From: JBCAWW01 sp039024315
GTDB taxonomy: Bacteria > Bacteroidota > Bacteroidia > J057
DNA: 33,776 bases
Assembly (NCBI GenBank): GCA_039024315.1
Contig: JBCCQN010000074.1
Span: 1 to 33,776 of the forward strand
Direction of reading: 5' to 3'
Each line of letters starts with the position of its first letter. Within the stretch, counting starts at the first letter, position 1. Under the pieces are notes generated by a model. It was not told where the DNA came from. It saw only the letters and a list, made by a program, of their open reading frames with translations, and made no database searches. Shown piece by piece: positions 1-8,831 of this stretch. A program made the position numbers and the translations under genes.

Positions 1-28
1 GGAAATTCGCAAGCGAATCGATAGATTC

Positions 29-60
29 TTCCCCTGCTGGGAGGGGCTAGGGGTGGGTTT
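29..60. repeat. C/G-rich intergenic repeat-like segment
   Basis: A C-run, a short spacer, then GGGAGGGG-CTAGGGG-TGGG. From memory, similar CCCC...GGGAGGGG(C/T)(T/A)AGGGGTGGG strings are dispersed between genes in many Bacteroidota genomes. Only one copy is seen here, so the repeat status rests on recall and not on this window. The rest of 61-167 shows no gene; it contains a 10-base palindrome GATAGCTATC near 127-136. Confidence 0.3.
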
Positions 61-167
61 GGAGCCGTATGATCCTTCTTGGGATGCAAGAAAACGTGGT
101 TAACACCATTAGCTTGACGCCTATGCGATAGCTATCGGGAGCGCGGAACAATTATCTCCATACCCTA

Positions 168-189
168 GGTTTGGCATGCATGCCATACC
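168..189. terminator. 22-base palindrome at the 3' end of the endonuclease V gene
   Basis: GGT-t-TGGCATGC and its mirror GCATGCCA-t-ACC pair around 178/179, with a single T/T mismatch. The palindrome touches the stop codon of the endonuclease V gene on the minus strand. It has no T-run on either side, so a factor-independent terminator is only one option; it could also be an mRNA 3'-end stabilising hairpin or a protein-binding palindrome. Confidence 0.35.
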
Positions 190-881
190 TACAGCACCAC
201 CATCTCATCTGTAATTTCACCCTTAGCAAACTTACGCGCTGCTTGATCTGCTCGTCTAATAGGTTCTATCAAACGATATTGGGAGCGTAAAGCAAAGACA
301 ATCCTCAGCGCCTCGTCCTGACTGATGTTGTGCCCAGCGCTGACAAAAAGCGGTTTGATGCCATCCTGGGTGCGCAAAACATAACCCAATAATTCAGACC
401 CATCATAGATTGAATAGGTAGAGCCGGCCGGCACGGCCAATTGATAATCTACTTTGATGAGGCTGTCTTTAGCCACTCCTATGCTGGCGATGTCCTCTTT
501 GATCCCCAACCAAGTTGCTAAACCCATGCGCCGCGGATGGGCCACTCCATGGCCATCAATAATCAATAGTTTGGGCTGGATTTGATATTGGGCTTGAAGT
601 TTTGCCAGAGCGTCTAAGACCAAAGGCCCCTCTCGGAAGGCAAAATATCCAGGGATATAATCCTCCACCACTTCCTCCCGGCTTAGGTAGATTTGATGTT
701 CCTCACTCTCCCAAGCTTGCACATCCAGCGCTACATAGCCCCAGTCCCCCTGATACTGTATGTCGATGGTAATAATAATGTCGCCTGAGTTTAACTCAAA
801 ATCGGTACCCAGCGGATAGATATTCAGTTTTTGGAGTAGGGCTAATTGGGCTTTTTTAAAAGATGCTTCAGAATTGGACAT
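189..881 (-). CDS. nfi: Endonuclease V (deoxyinosine 3' endonuclease)
   Basis: Repair endonuclease that nicks DNA (or RNA) at the second phosphodiester bond 3' of deaminated adenine (inosine). The 230-residue length is normal for the family. Family motifs are all visible: TIDIQY with catalytic Asp40, YIPGYFAFREGP with Glu84, IIDGHGVAHPRR with Asp109, GVAKDSL near 135-141, and LFVSAGHNIS near 178-187. The Asp-Glu-Asp metal site is therefore intact. The usual GVAKS has become GVAKDS, a small insertion-like change beside the lesion-recognition strand. It is the last gene of a three-gene minus-strand operon, starting 2 bases after the glycosyltransferase stop. No functional link to its neighbours is evident. 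Cytoplasmic, with no signal peptide. Confidence 0.93.
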   Translation of the reverse strand: MSNSEASFKKAQLALLQKLNIYPLGTDFELNSGDIIITIDIQYQGDWGYVALDVQAWESEEHQIYLSREEVVEDYIPGYFAFREGPLVLDALAKLQAQYQIQPKLLIIDGHGVAHPRRMGLATWLGIKEDIASIGVAKDSLIKVDYQLAVPAGSTYSIYDGSELLGYVLRTQDGIKPLFVSAGHNISQDEALRIVFALRSQYRLIEPIRRADQAARKFAKGEITDEMVVL

Positions 882-883
882 GC

Positions 884-1582
884 TTAGCTTTCACGATAGT
901 TGAGCAGATAGCGGTAGGCCTTGACCATTCGTTGCTGCGAAGCACCAAACAAAAACATGCCGAAAACCACCGCATTGGCAAAGTTGACCCTAAAGTAACT
1001 ATTATGCTCATACTTGCGGGAAGAGACCACGGCATCTTTGGGGATAATCCGGAAGCTATGATTTTTGCGCGCCCGTCTCAAAAACTCGTATTCCTCCATG
1101 ATCAAGTAGTCTTCACGATAGCCCCCTAGTTCCTCGAAGAGGGCCTTAGGGATATAAAAGGTCTGATCTCCACCGCGAAAAAAGATGAGGTCGAAGCGCG
1201 TCATAAAGGCATTGAAGGACAAGGGCCAGTGGTTTTGATCAAAGACATAGCGATAGCAACCCATCTCATAGCCCGCCTTTACTGAGGCAAGCACATCAGT
1301 AGCAAAGCTCGCTGGTGGTCGAGTATCAGCATGTACAAAGTATAAGATCTCACCCTGAGCACTTTGAGCCCCGAAATTCATTTGAGGTGCACGTCCTTGG
1401 CAAGGGGCTTTGACTGCCTTGGCACCTAAATCCGTTGCGACGCTTAAGGTATCATCTGTACTACAAGAATCTACTACTAGGATCTCGGCTATGTGTGCTC
1501 CTCCATTTTGCTGCAAATAGGGTATAAGTTCTTTGAGGTTTTCGGACTCATTATGAGTGGGTATGATTATGCTTAGCTTCAT
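884..1582 (-). CDS. Family 2 glycosyltransferase, TIGR04283-type (rSAM/selenodomain-associated transferase 2)
   Basis: GT-A fold glycosyltransferase of 232 residues. The N-terminus is the standard nucleotide-sugar binding start (LSIIIPTHNES), followed by ILVVDSCSTDDT and FVHADTRPP (the DxD-like metal site, HADT). The string GRAPQMNFGA near residues 63-72 is characteristic of the TIGR04283 subgroup, which in other bacteria is found with radical-SAM and selenium or arsenosugar-type clusters. No such partner is present here, so the acceptor is unknown. The C-terminal third is hydrophobic (VVFGMFLFGAS) and may associate with the membrane. The gene starts one base after the stop of the barrel gene and ends just before endonuclease V, so all three are probably one transcript. 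Confidence 0.85.
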   Translation of the reverse strand: MKLSIIIPTHNESENLKELIPYLQQNGGAHIAEILVVDSCSTDDTLSVATDLGAKAVKAPCQGRAPQMNFGAQSAQGEILYFVHADTRPPASFATDVLASVKAGYEMGCYRYVFDQNHWPLSFNAFMTRFDLIFFRGGDQTFYIPKALFEELGGYREDYLIMEEYEFLRRARKNHSFRIIPKDAVVSSRKYEHNSYFRVNFANAVVFGMFLFGASQQRMVKAYRYLLNYRES

Positions 1583-1583
1583 C

Positions 1584-2672
1584 TTAAAAAGCTTCTCCGA
1601 TAGTTAGGTAAAAGTTGGGCTGTCCGTTGCCGATACCGACATCCGCACGCACGTAGATTTTTTCTTCTGGATTAAGGGCAAAGCGCAGTCCTGCGCCATA
1701 GTTGAAATGAAATTCTCTGATAACTAATTCTTTGAGGCGGGGCGCTACGCCTCCGTAGCTAGCAAAAACCTCCCCTCTGAAGCGCCAATAAATCGGGAAG
1801 CGATAGGCGGCCTGCAGCAAAAGCATCTTTTGATCACGGTAGCGGCCTTGATAAAAGCCTCGTGCTTTTTTGGTACCACCGTAAAGGGCCAGTTCCTGGA
1901 ACGGAGCGTCTCCATAAACAAATTCCCCTAAGAAGTTGAGCGCCAGAATATGGTCTCGCCATACAGGAAAATACCGAGCAGCATCAAGCCTCGCCCGTGT
2001 AAAGCGAAAGGGACTGCCAAAAGCCGGTCCATTTTGTAAGATCAATCCCTCAATCAGCCAACCCTTGGAGGGATAAAAAATATGATCTCGATTATCGTAA
2101 ATCGCCAATGCCCCAAAGCCAGAGACCACGCCTCCGCCTGCTCCTGGAATATCCCCCCTCTCCAGTAAACCACCTTCAGCGACTTCTCCCACCTGATAAT
2201 CATCGCCCCAATACCGTAGGCCCAAAAAAGTGTTGGGCAGAACCTTCCGCAGCACATTGAGCCTTAGACGAGGAAAGTTGACAGAATAGGTCTCTTCATT
2301 CGCATCTGGCAAAGTATTGCCAACGCCCCAAAACTGATAGAAATATCGATAGTAGCCCAACTCCCCAAAAAAGAGCCATTCTTGATCCTTGATTCTAATT
2401 TCAAAGGGTAGATAAGAGAGCACTTGGCGCTCTTGAGTGTAAGTCAAGCCAAACTGAATTTGAGAAGGGCGAGAGTCATCGGCAGTGTTAGGGAGGCGAA
2501 AGGAATAGATGCCCGCTACTCCCCCACCCCAGAGGGTTTCAGGACTAAAAAAGGCAATAGGTAAGCCCAGCAAGCGATTACGGCGCACCTTTGTACTATC
2601 TTGAGCATGAGCAATAGTTGTACCCAAGAAGAAAAATATGCTTAGCAAGATGAGTAGTTTTTCTTTTGACAT
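1584..2672 (-). CDS. BamA/TamA family outer membrane beta-barrel protein (no POTRA domains)
   Basis: Outer-membrane barrel of the Omp85/surface-antigen D15 type, 362 residues. A signal peptide covers residues 1-23 (hydrophobic LLILLSIFFFLGTT, cleavage after AHA). The mature part shows alternating aromatic beta-strands and near residues 269-278 an ARGFYQGRYR segment, equivalent to the conserved L6 (V/I)RGF motif of Omp85 proteins. There is no room for POTRA domains, so this is a stand-alone barrel of the kind common in Bacteroidota and often placed with patatin or phosphoesterase genes, not the essential BamA. The C-terminus ends in Phe (IGEAF), as expected for BAM substrates. It is the first gene of the operon with the glycosyltransferase and endonuclease V. 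Cargo or function unknown. Confidence 0.85.
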   Translation of the reverse strand: MSKEKLLILLSIFFFLGTTIAHAQDSTKVRRNRLLGLPIAFFSPETLWGGGVAGIYSFRLPNTADDSRPSQIQFGLTYTQERQVLSYLPFEIRIKDQEWLFFGELGYYRYFYQFWGVGNTLPDANEETYSVNFPRLRLNVLRKVLPNTFLGLRYWGDDYQVGEVAEGGLLERGDIPGAGGGVVSGFGALAIYDNRDHIFYPSKGWLIEGLILQNGPAFGSPFRFTRARLDAARYFPVWRDHILALNFLGEFVYGDAPFQELALYGGTKKARGFYQGRYRDQKMLLLQAAYRFPIYWRFRGEVFASYGGVAPRLKELVIREFHFNYGAGLRFALNPEEKIYVRADVGIGNGQPNFYLTIGEAF

Positions 2673-2737
2673 AGAGTGCCTTTTCTCCTAAACAACAGAC
2701 ATACGTATAAACCCCAAAGAGTGGATTTAGCTAACAA

Positions 2738-2767
2738 AAAAAATCCGCCTAAAGAAGCGGATTTTTT
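2738..2767 (-). terminator. Intrinsic terminator after the C25-like T9SS gene
   Basis: Perfect 11-base inverted repeat AAAAAATCCGC / GCGGATTTTTT with an 8-base loop, giving a GC-rich stem core and a T-run in either direction. It lies about 34 bases beyond the stop of the large minus-strand gene at 2801 and separates it from the barrel operon that starts at 2672. Confidence 0.85.
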
Positions 2768-2800
2768 GTTTACAGTTTTGTCGTTTGGAGGGCAAAGTAC

Positions 2801-5800
2801 TCAGTCGATGACTATGATTTTTTGCGTTCGGCGCAGGCCGTCCTCTTCAAAAGTAAGGAGATAAATGCCTGACTGCAGATCGTCAATAGCGAGGCAACCA
2901 AGGGCAACTTCTTCAGCCGTCCAAGTGGCAACTTGCTTGCCGGAAAAGTCCCAAAGTGCAAAGTCTTTGAGTTGATGTTTACTACTCTCTATACAAATCT
3001 CATCGATCACGGGATTAGGAAAAATCCTCACATATAGGGGTTCAATCGGTGGCAGATCGTTGTTCCAAGCGGCCAGAGCGTTGAGAGGTACTTCATCGCC
3101 TGTTTCGTCATTGGCAGCGCCTTGGGTAAAGGTGAAACTCTTAAGACTCCACTCCTGCTTGGCAATATCATCGGTGATGACGATGTTGATATCTGCAGCT
3201 TTTCCGCCGCCGAACTTTGCTAGTCGATTGATACGAGTCATCCCTATCTCTATCTCCCCTTCGTAGCGTTTGTCCTTGTACATACCGAGTATTTCGCTCC
3301 CTTCTGCCCCCAACCATGAATCAGAAAAATCTACCCACATCTGCCCTCGCTCTACCACTGCGGTATCATAGCCAATTTTAAATCTTAGGCCATAAATCTC
3401 ACTGGGGTTGATACTATCACCAGCAATGACTTGGATCACAGCAGTATCGCCAGGATTGATGACTTGGGGAATGAGCAGCATCAAAGGGATACCCTCTTCC
3501 GTAAAATTGCTGTCCTCCGTTTTTTGATGGATCGAACCATAATTGAGAGAAATAGCAAGCGTATCCACCGCATTGACAACGCCGTTCCCATCGCAGTCGG
3601 CATATTTTTTATTGAAGCCGTTGGCGTAGGATTCGTCCCAAGGCAAACAATATTGGGCCTCCCAGTTGATGGTTGGATTGAGGCGTGCGTAGCCACTGTC
3701 TCCATAAGCAAGGCCCAATTGGAGGAGGTCTGCCATATTAGCGACTCCATCATAATTGACATCTCCGGGCCAGACGGAGTCAATTGGCACATTGGTAGCA
3801 TTGAAAAGGCGTAGCGCGGGGTCACCTTGCAGCAACATATAGCGAGCATGATTACGGTATTGAATACCGATGAGGGAATCAGTGTATAGGTTCAGACTGC
3901 TTTGGATGACATCTCCTATCCTCGCATCTGGCGTCTTGGCAAATAGCTCCCCTGACTTTATCCTCATGAAATCACGAAGAGGATTGAGATAGGCAGCAGA
4001 GGTTAGACTAAGCGCCATGATAGCCCCGCCTTGAGGAGCAAGCATCCACTTTTCACTAAGGCCAGCTACAGAATCAAGACTCGAAACAGCATAAGAGCCG
4101 TATAAAAACATCGCGATGGGTCGATCAACGTTTTGATAATCATCTGGCTCGCCCAGCTCAAACTGCAATTGGTTAGTGGTTGCGTGTCCAAAATAATGAA
4201 TAGATCCCACTCCATCATTCATCCAACTAAAGTACACTGAATCATCAATAATTTTGGGAAGGGTATCATTTTCAGCCACTTCATATGCTAAAGCCAAACC
4301 ATGCATAGGGGCTGGCTGAAAATCTTCAATTACATCACGAAAGGCACTTCGAATAAAGGTGATTTCACTGAGCGTAAGTCCTCCTTGCAAAAATATCCCT
4401 CTTTGTTGCCAAGCTGAGGGTGTTTTATGTTCAAAAGCATCTAGCTTATCTAGGTAGGCAAAGCCATCAAAATTATTCTGCACATTGACCCGCCCGATGG
4501 CAAGCTGGAAATCCACATCTGTAGTGGCCTCTAGATCCCTTACAAACTCACCGTCCGTAGCAGGGTAGCCATAATAAGGGATCAAGTTCCAAGGTTGATG
4601 TCTGGTCAAATGGCTGCCCTTACCCCAAATCAGAATATACTCAGGTGGGATGCTCCAATTGGTAAGCGCACAATTGACAAAGCGTTTGATGGCAAGTGGA
4701 GTAGTAGAGCCATAGCCAAACTCCTCATATATCTGATCGATATAGACCACTTTGGCGCTCATGGGCTCGACACTACTAGTATCACGATACAAAGCATAAG
4801 CGTTCGCCGAAGGCGCTAAAGAACGATGACTGATAATAACAAATTGAGCCCCTGAATCTGTGGCACATAAGTTATGAAGACTGTTGGTGTTTTCGATTTG
4901 AGGAGTACGAATGCCAATGTCAGCATTGAGCCAAACGTTTTGGCTACTGTCGCTGAGGGGAATGAGAATTTGCCCTTGTCCATTGGTTATTAGGCCTTTG
5001 CTACGGATCCCTTGCACCAGATCCCAAGCATAGATTGTATCATTACCATTGACCTGAGCGAGATCAAAGCGAGCAACCCCATTTTGGTCCCAATTAGCGA
5101 TTTGGACTGAGCGTTCACCGACTAAGGTGGGCAGACGATCATAGACTAAGCGAAGGCCACAAAAATGATTGTTATCGGTCGGAGATCTTAGGGCCTCTAC
5201 AGTAAGGTCGAGTACGGTTGGCAAGCTTTGAAGATGCCTAAAGCGATACTCCTGCATGGAAACAGCAGAAAAACTATGAGTCGTATCCCAAAGAATGCCT
5301 GTAGCGTCGCTTATCCGATAGTAGTGAGGTGTATTGCTTCTCCCAAAAATCCGAGCACGATAGGACACACTCTGCAATTGAGGATCAGGAGCCACCAACG
5401 TAAGTTGCAACTGTAAGGGACTTTGGTAGTTGAAGGAGGGACCAACATAGCCTTCACCCGTCACATAATCAGGATTGAGGGTGTAGAAAGCATCAAATTG
5501 TCCACCTCCCCCCCTAACATAGTTGAAGTCAGTACTATCAGGAGCAAAGTCGAGGCGCTGCTCATAAGGAAAATTGGGCTCTGCCACATAATTGCCGTAA
5601 TCCTCCGCAAAATAGCTCGCAAGCCTGAGGCCGACTTGATTGGACCAGCTGAGATAATAAACCGCCGTATCCGAAAAGAGAGAATAATAGGGCTGAGGCT
5701 GTAGGGAAGGATCGGGCTGGCCAGTGACCGGATCGCGATACATTGTGGCGTCAACTAGCCCATCATTGTGTCGCCCCACAAACTCCAAATATTCCAAGCT

Positions 5801-6106
5801 ACCATTACTCTGTTGAACGTAGATCCTCTGCTCAGCACCCCGAAAAAACAACTGTAAAAAGTCAGGATTGACCATGCTTAGGTCATAGCCTGCTGCCGAT
5901 AAATCATTCGCGCTGAGGCGGTAAATCCCCTCTTCCCAGACTTTGATGGGAATGAATGTCCTGCTCGGATCGCTTGCATACCACTCATTGCCATAGCCCC
6001 CTTGTGGACTTTGGGCATAGCTAGAAAAGAAAGCAAGAAGTAAGCTCAACAATAGCAGGGTTTTTCTGTTCAGTTTCATCGCTTGGACGCTATTAGACTT
6101 TGACAT
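2801..6106 (-). CDS. Secreted gingipain-like (C25) protein with dockerin, cohesin-like and T9SS sorting domains; catalytic Cys replaced
   Basis: 1101-residue exported protein. Signal peptide LLLLSLLLAFFSSYA; Met10 (at 6079) gives a tighter signal peptide and is an equally good start. Residues about 40-300 are the beta-rich N-terminal region typical of Bacteroidota C25 proteins. The peptidase C25-like part spans roughly 420-770. Catalytic His is present (YFGHATTN, His641), but the segment where the family has GCY(T/A)G reads YGSYAV, with Ser671 in place of the nucleophilic Cys. Then come two dockerin-type calcium loops (GDVNYDGVANMADLL near 781-795; ADCDGNGVVNAVDTL near 836-850), a cohesin-like beta domain (about 875-1000) and a type A T9SS C-terminal signal (IFPNPVIDE to the end). 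Probably surface-exposed. PorU sortase itself is an alternative name for relatives, but the missing Cys and added dockerin argue against it. Confidence 0.85.
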   Translation of the reverse strand: MSKSNSVQAMKLNRKTLLLLSLLLAFFSSYAQSPQGGYGNEWYASDPSRTFIPIKVWEEGIYRLSANDLSAAGYDLSMVNPDFLQLFFRGAEQRIYVQQSNGSLEYLEFVGRHNDGLVDATMYRDPVTGQPDPSLQPQPYYSLFSDTAVYYLSWSNQVGLRLASYFAEDYGNYVAEPNFPYEQRLDFAPDSTDFNYVRGGGGQFDAFYTLNPDYVTGEGYVGPSFNYQSPLQLQLTLVAPDPQLQSVSYRARIFGRSNTPHYYRISDATGILWDTTHSFSAVSMQEYRFRHLQSLPTVLDLTVEALRSPTDNNHFCGLRLVYDRLPTLVGERSVQIANWDQNGVARFDLAQVNGNDTIYAWDLVQGIRSKGLITNGQGQILIPLSDSSQNVWLNADIGIRTPQIENTNSLHNLCATDSGAQFVIISHRSLAPSANAYALYRDTSSVEPMSAKVVYIDQIYEEFGYGSTTPLAIKRFVNCALTNWSIPPEYILIWGKGSHLTRHQPWNLIPYYGYPATDGEFVRDLEATTDVDFQLAIGRVNVQNNFDGFAYLDKLDAFEHKTPSAWQQRGIFLQGGLTLSEITFIRSAFRDVIEDFQPAPMHGLALAYEVAENDTLPKIIDDSVYFSWMNDGVGSIHYFGHATTNQLQFELGEPDDYQNVDRPIAMFLYGSYAVSSLDSVAGLSEKWMLAPQGGAIMALSLTSAAYLNPLRDFMRIKSGELFAKTPDARIGDVIQSSLNLYTDSLIGIQYRNHARYMLLQGDPALRLFNATNVPIDSVWPGDVNYDGVANMADLLQLGLAYGDSGYARLNPTINWEAQYCLPWDESYANGFNKKYADCDGNGVVNAVDTLAISLNYGSIHQKTEDSNFTEEGIPLMLLIPQVINPGDTAVIQVIAGDSINPSEIYGLRFKIGYDTAVVERGQMWVDFSDSWLGAEGSEILGMYKDKRYEGEIEIGMTRINRLAKFGGGKAADINIVITDDIAKQEWSLKSFTFTQGAANDETGDEVPLNALAAWNNDLPPIEPLYVRIFPNPVIDEICIESSKHQLKDFALWDFSGKQVATWTAEEVALGCLAIDDLQSGIYLLTFEEDGLRRTQKIIVID

Positions 6107-6214
6107 GCTACTAAGGTTTTACCTTTTTGCTTCTCAAAAAAGGACATAAATTGATGGCACTGGGACAAAAAAATTATCACCCATAGCAATAAATCTCTTT
6201 TTTTGGCCAAATTT

Positions 6215-6222
6215 CAAACTTA
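6215..6222 (-). promoter_or_regulatory. Possible -7 box (TAAGTTTG) for the C25-like gene
   Basis: On the minus strand this reads TAAGTTTG, a match to the Bacteroidota TAnnTTTG -7 consensus, in the 145-base space between the divergent genes starting at 6106 and 6252. No TTG -33 box sits at the usual distance and the leader would be about 100 bases, so the call is weak. No convincing box was seen for the plus-strand gene. Confidence 0.25.
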
Positions 6223-6251
6223 TTAAATCTCTTTTAATAGCATCTGCTGGA

Positions 6252-7715
6252 ATGAAAAATAGTCGCATCATAAGTCTATTGGAAACATTTTCTGCTGCCG
6301 AATTTAGGCGACTACGGGATTATATTTGCTCCCCATACTTCAATAAGCATGAAGGAGTACTCGCCTTATTTGAGCAATTGGCGACCGCTTATCCTGATTT
6401 TTTGGTTTCATCTCTCCATCGAGAACGCTTAGCCGAGACTTTACTAGCGGCTCCGATCACTCAACAGCAGCTGCAAGATATTACCTCCTATCTCACGCGC
6501 TTGGTAGAAGGCTTTATCGCGCAAGAGCGTTGGCAGGAGCAACCTTTGTTACAGCAAGAGCAATTGGTATTATCTCTCCGAGAACGCCAAGTCCCGCAAG
6601 AACATCAACGGGCTTATAATAAGTGGCAGAGGATGTTGCCACTCCCCGAGAGCGCCGCCAATCTTGGCCTAGCTTATCAATTTGAAGCCGAGGGTATGCA
6701 TACCCAAGTCCTAGAGCGGAAACGTAAATCAGCTCCCCATCTACGTCAAACTATTCAAGCTTTTGACGACTATTACTTTGTCAATCGCCTTCGCTACGCC
6801 TGTGCCCTGCTCAATCGTAAAGATGTCTTAGCAGACGCAGCCGAACTTGATTGGGCTAGGCAGTTGCATAATTTGATTGGTCAAGGTTTTCAGCAAGATG
6901 CTAGCACTTCCCTACTCCCTATTTATCATCAACTATTTTCCTTGCTAGACACAGGCCAAGAAGAGGGTTTTGCCAGTCTCCTCAGTTTACTGGAAGCCCA
7001 TAAGCAGCAAATAGAGAAGATCAGCCTGCGAGAGATTTATGCGCATCTCGTCAATTTTTGTATCAAACAACTCAATGAAGGCAATATCATCTATCAACCT
7101 AGGCTCTTTGGCTTATACCAAGATCAGTTGGTTCAAGGATTGCTCCTTGAATCGGGTCAGATCAGTCCTGCTGATTACAAAAATATAGTTTCTCTCGCGT
7201 TGCGGAACGAAGCCTTTGATTGGACAGAAGCGTTCATCGAAGATTATAAAAACAAACTCCCTTCCAAGCTGCAAGCAGCCGCTTATCGCTATCAAAGGGC
7301 CAATCTCCATTTTCATCGCGGAGAGTATAGCGCCTGTTTACGCCTGTTGCGAACGCATGAATTTGCCGATACTTTTTATCAATTAGGAGCAAAGACGATC
7401 GTCTTAAAGCTTTATTTTGAAACTGAGGATTTTGAAGCCTTTTATTATGCGGCAGATGCTTTTGCTTCTTATTTGAAGCGCAACCGTAAAATACCCGCCT
7501 ACCAAAAGGAGTTATATTATAACCTAATTCGCTTTAGTAAACGATTGGCAAAACTCTATATTCAGCATCGCATTGGCCTTAGAAGCATCAAAAAAGCCCA
7601 GCTTATGCGTTTTCAAGAGCGGCTCAGTAAGCACCAAAAAATAGCTCAAAGCCTATGGATACTCAATAAAACGCAACGCTTACTCACCGAACAGGGTCTG
7701 ACTTCCGATAGCTGA
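6252..7715 (+). CDS. Conserved Bacteroidota protein of unknown function, all-helical
   Basis: 487 residues, not assigned to a characterised family. The N-terminal string LRDYICSPYFNKHEGVLALFEQL (residues about 20-42; key motif SPYFNK) resembles the opening of an uncharacterised Bacteroidota family that I recall by that SP(Y/F)FNK pattern. The rest is predicted helical with TPR-like spacing of aromatic and small residues, for example AAYRYQRANLHFHRGEYSACLRLL near 340-365. There is no signal peptide or membrane segment, so it is likely a cytoplasmic scaffold or repeat protein. It stands alone between a divergent secreted-protein gene and the SH3b lipoprotein 57 bases downstream. Function unknown. 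Confidence 0.8.
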   Translation: MKNSRIISLLETFSAAEFRRLRDYICSPYFNKHEGVLALFEQLATAYPDFLVSSLHRERLAETLLAAPITQQQLQDITSYLTRLVEGFIAQERWQEQPLLQQEQLVLSLRERQVPQEHQRAYNKWQRMLPLPESAANLGLAYQFEAEGMHTQVLERKRKSAPHLRQTIQAFDDYYFVNRLRYACALLNRKDVLADAAELDWARQLHNLIGQGFQQDASTSLLPIYHQLFSLLDTGQEEGFASLLSLLEAHKQQIEKISLREIYAHLVNFCIKQLNEGNIIYQPRLFGLYQDQLVQGLLLESGQISPADYKNIVSLALRNEAFDWTEAFIEDYKNKLPSKLQAAAYRYQRANLHFHRGEYSACLRLLRTHEFADTFYQLGAKTIVLKLYFETEDFEAFYYAADAFASYLKRNRKIPAYQKELYYNLIRFSKRLAKLYIQHRIGLRSIKKAQLMRFQERLSKHQKIAQSLWILNKTQRLLTEQGLTSDS

Positions 7716-7772
7716 GTTTTTTTTGCTACTTTCGAAATCACACAATACCACTTCATAAGAACTTCACAAAAA

Positions 7773-8735
7773 ATGAAAAAACATCTCTTTCAGATTTTCG
7801 CACTACTCGTCTTTGGGCTATTCATCTCAGCCTGTGGTGGCGAAAATGATGATATGGATTCGCAAACAGATACAGCTACTGCTACAGAAGAAGCTGAGGC
7901 AGAAGCTGTTGCCGAAACTCCTGCCTCTGAAGCGTCTATCTGCCTCTGGCCTAAAGTAGGTTTGAGAGATGCCGCCGGAACTGGCAATGGCATCAAATAT
8001 ATGGCCACGATTCTCTTTGGTGAGGCAGTAAGCCCAACCGGCGAAATGGAGGAAGTAAAAAACGGCAGCTATATAAAGGTTCGCCTGAGCGATGGCAAGG
8101 AAGGTTGGGTCAAAGAAAGTCTCTTTGCACCGGAAGCCAATGTTTATGTAGCCACCGCCGAGGTAGATGTTTACCCTCGTCCTGATCTGATGACTTACAA
8201 AGGTGAGAAATTTCAGCGTGGAGATATCGTTGCTGTTACCAACAACCAACAAGAGGAATGGATCGAGGTATATGGCCTAGAAAAGAAAACCAAAGGATGG
8301 GTCCGTAGCACCGAAGATATGAGTGATGCAGAACTTGACGTCACCGTTGGCGTGCTTTTTAATCGTGCAATGTCTGAAGACAAAAAATCTGAACAAGAAA
8401 AGCTTCTCAACAATATTGCTTCCAATAGTGCATTTTCGGCCTCAGGTATGATGGATGTAGTTGATGATGCCCTTGCAGGCGTAGCGGAGCCCCCACGCCC
8501 GGAGCTACCCGCCAATCAAGCTTATATCTTAGCTGATGTCCTCAATGTGCGCTCTGAGCCAGACACAGAACAAGACAATGTAGTCTTTCAAGTCAAAAAT
8601 GGCGATGTCGTGGAAATCGTTGAGCGAGGGGAACAAACCGAGGTAAACGGCATGAATGATTATTGGTACCTTGTCCGCATTGATGGTCAGGAAGGCTGGA
8701 TCTATGGAGCACATACTTCCAAAAAATTGGAATAA
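7773..8735 (+). CDS. SH3b-domain lipoprotein
   Basis: 320-residue lipoprotein with signal FALLVFGLFISAC and lipidated Cys21. An acidic Thr/Ala/Glu-rich linker (residues about 25-52) follows, including a run of alternating TATATEEAEAEA. Three SH3b-like units can be seen: about 55-115 (ICLWPKVGLRDAAG ... GWVKESLF), about 125-180 (VDVYPRPD ... GWVRSTEDM) and about 248-318 (ADVLNVRSEPDTEQ ... EGWIYGAHT). The last is a canonical bacterial SH3 repeat. SH3b units in exported proteins often bind peptidoglycan or other proteins. No enzymatic domain is attached. An imperfect TACTTTCG box at 7727-7734 could serve as -7 promoter element. A strong terminator follows at 8767. Confidence 0.88.
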   Translation: MKKHLFQIFALLVFGLFISACGGENDDMDSQTDTATATEEAEAEAVAETPASEASICLWPKVGLRDAAGTGNGIKYMATILFGEAVSPTGEMEEVKNGSYIKVRLSDGKEGWVKESLFAPEANVYVATAEVDVYPRPDLMTYKGEKFQRGDIVAVTNNQQEEWIEVYGLEKKTKGWVRSTEDMSDAELDVTVGVLFNRAMSEDKKSEQEKLLNNIASNSAFSASGMMDVVDDALAGVAEPPRPELPANQAYILADVLNVRSEPDTEQDNVVFQVKNGDVVEIVERGEQTEVNGMNDYWYLVRIDGQEGWIYGAHTSKKLE

Positions 8736-8766
8736 TACACTGTAATCACATAAATATAAAAAGGAG

Positions 8767-8794
8767 TGGGGCGGAGGATTTCGCCCCATTTTTT
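8767..8794 (+). terminator. Intrinsic terminator after the SH3b lipoprotein gene
   Basis: Perfect 7-bp stem TGGGGCG / CGCCCCA with an 8-base loop, followed by TTTTTT. It lies 31 bases after the stop at 8735. Confidence 0.9.
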
Positions 8795-8831
8795 ATTTTG
8801 TAAAATCTAATATCCTGCAAGCTTCTAGTTT

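Noticed and set aside
863..1129. 88-codon plus-strand frame opposite the glycosyltransferase
   Set aside because: Antisense to a well-supported gene, no family features.
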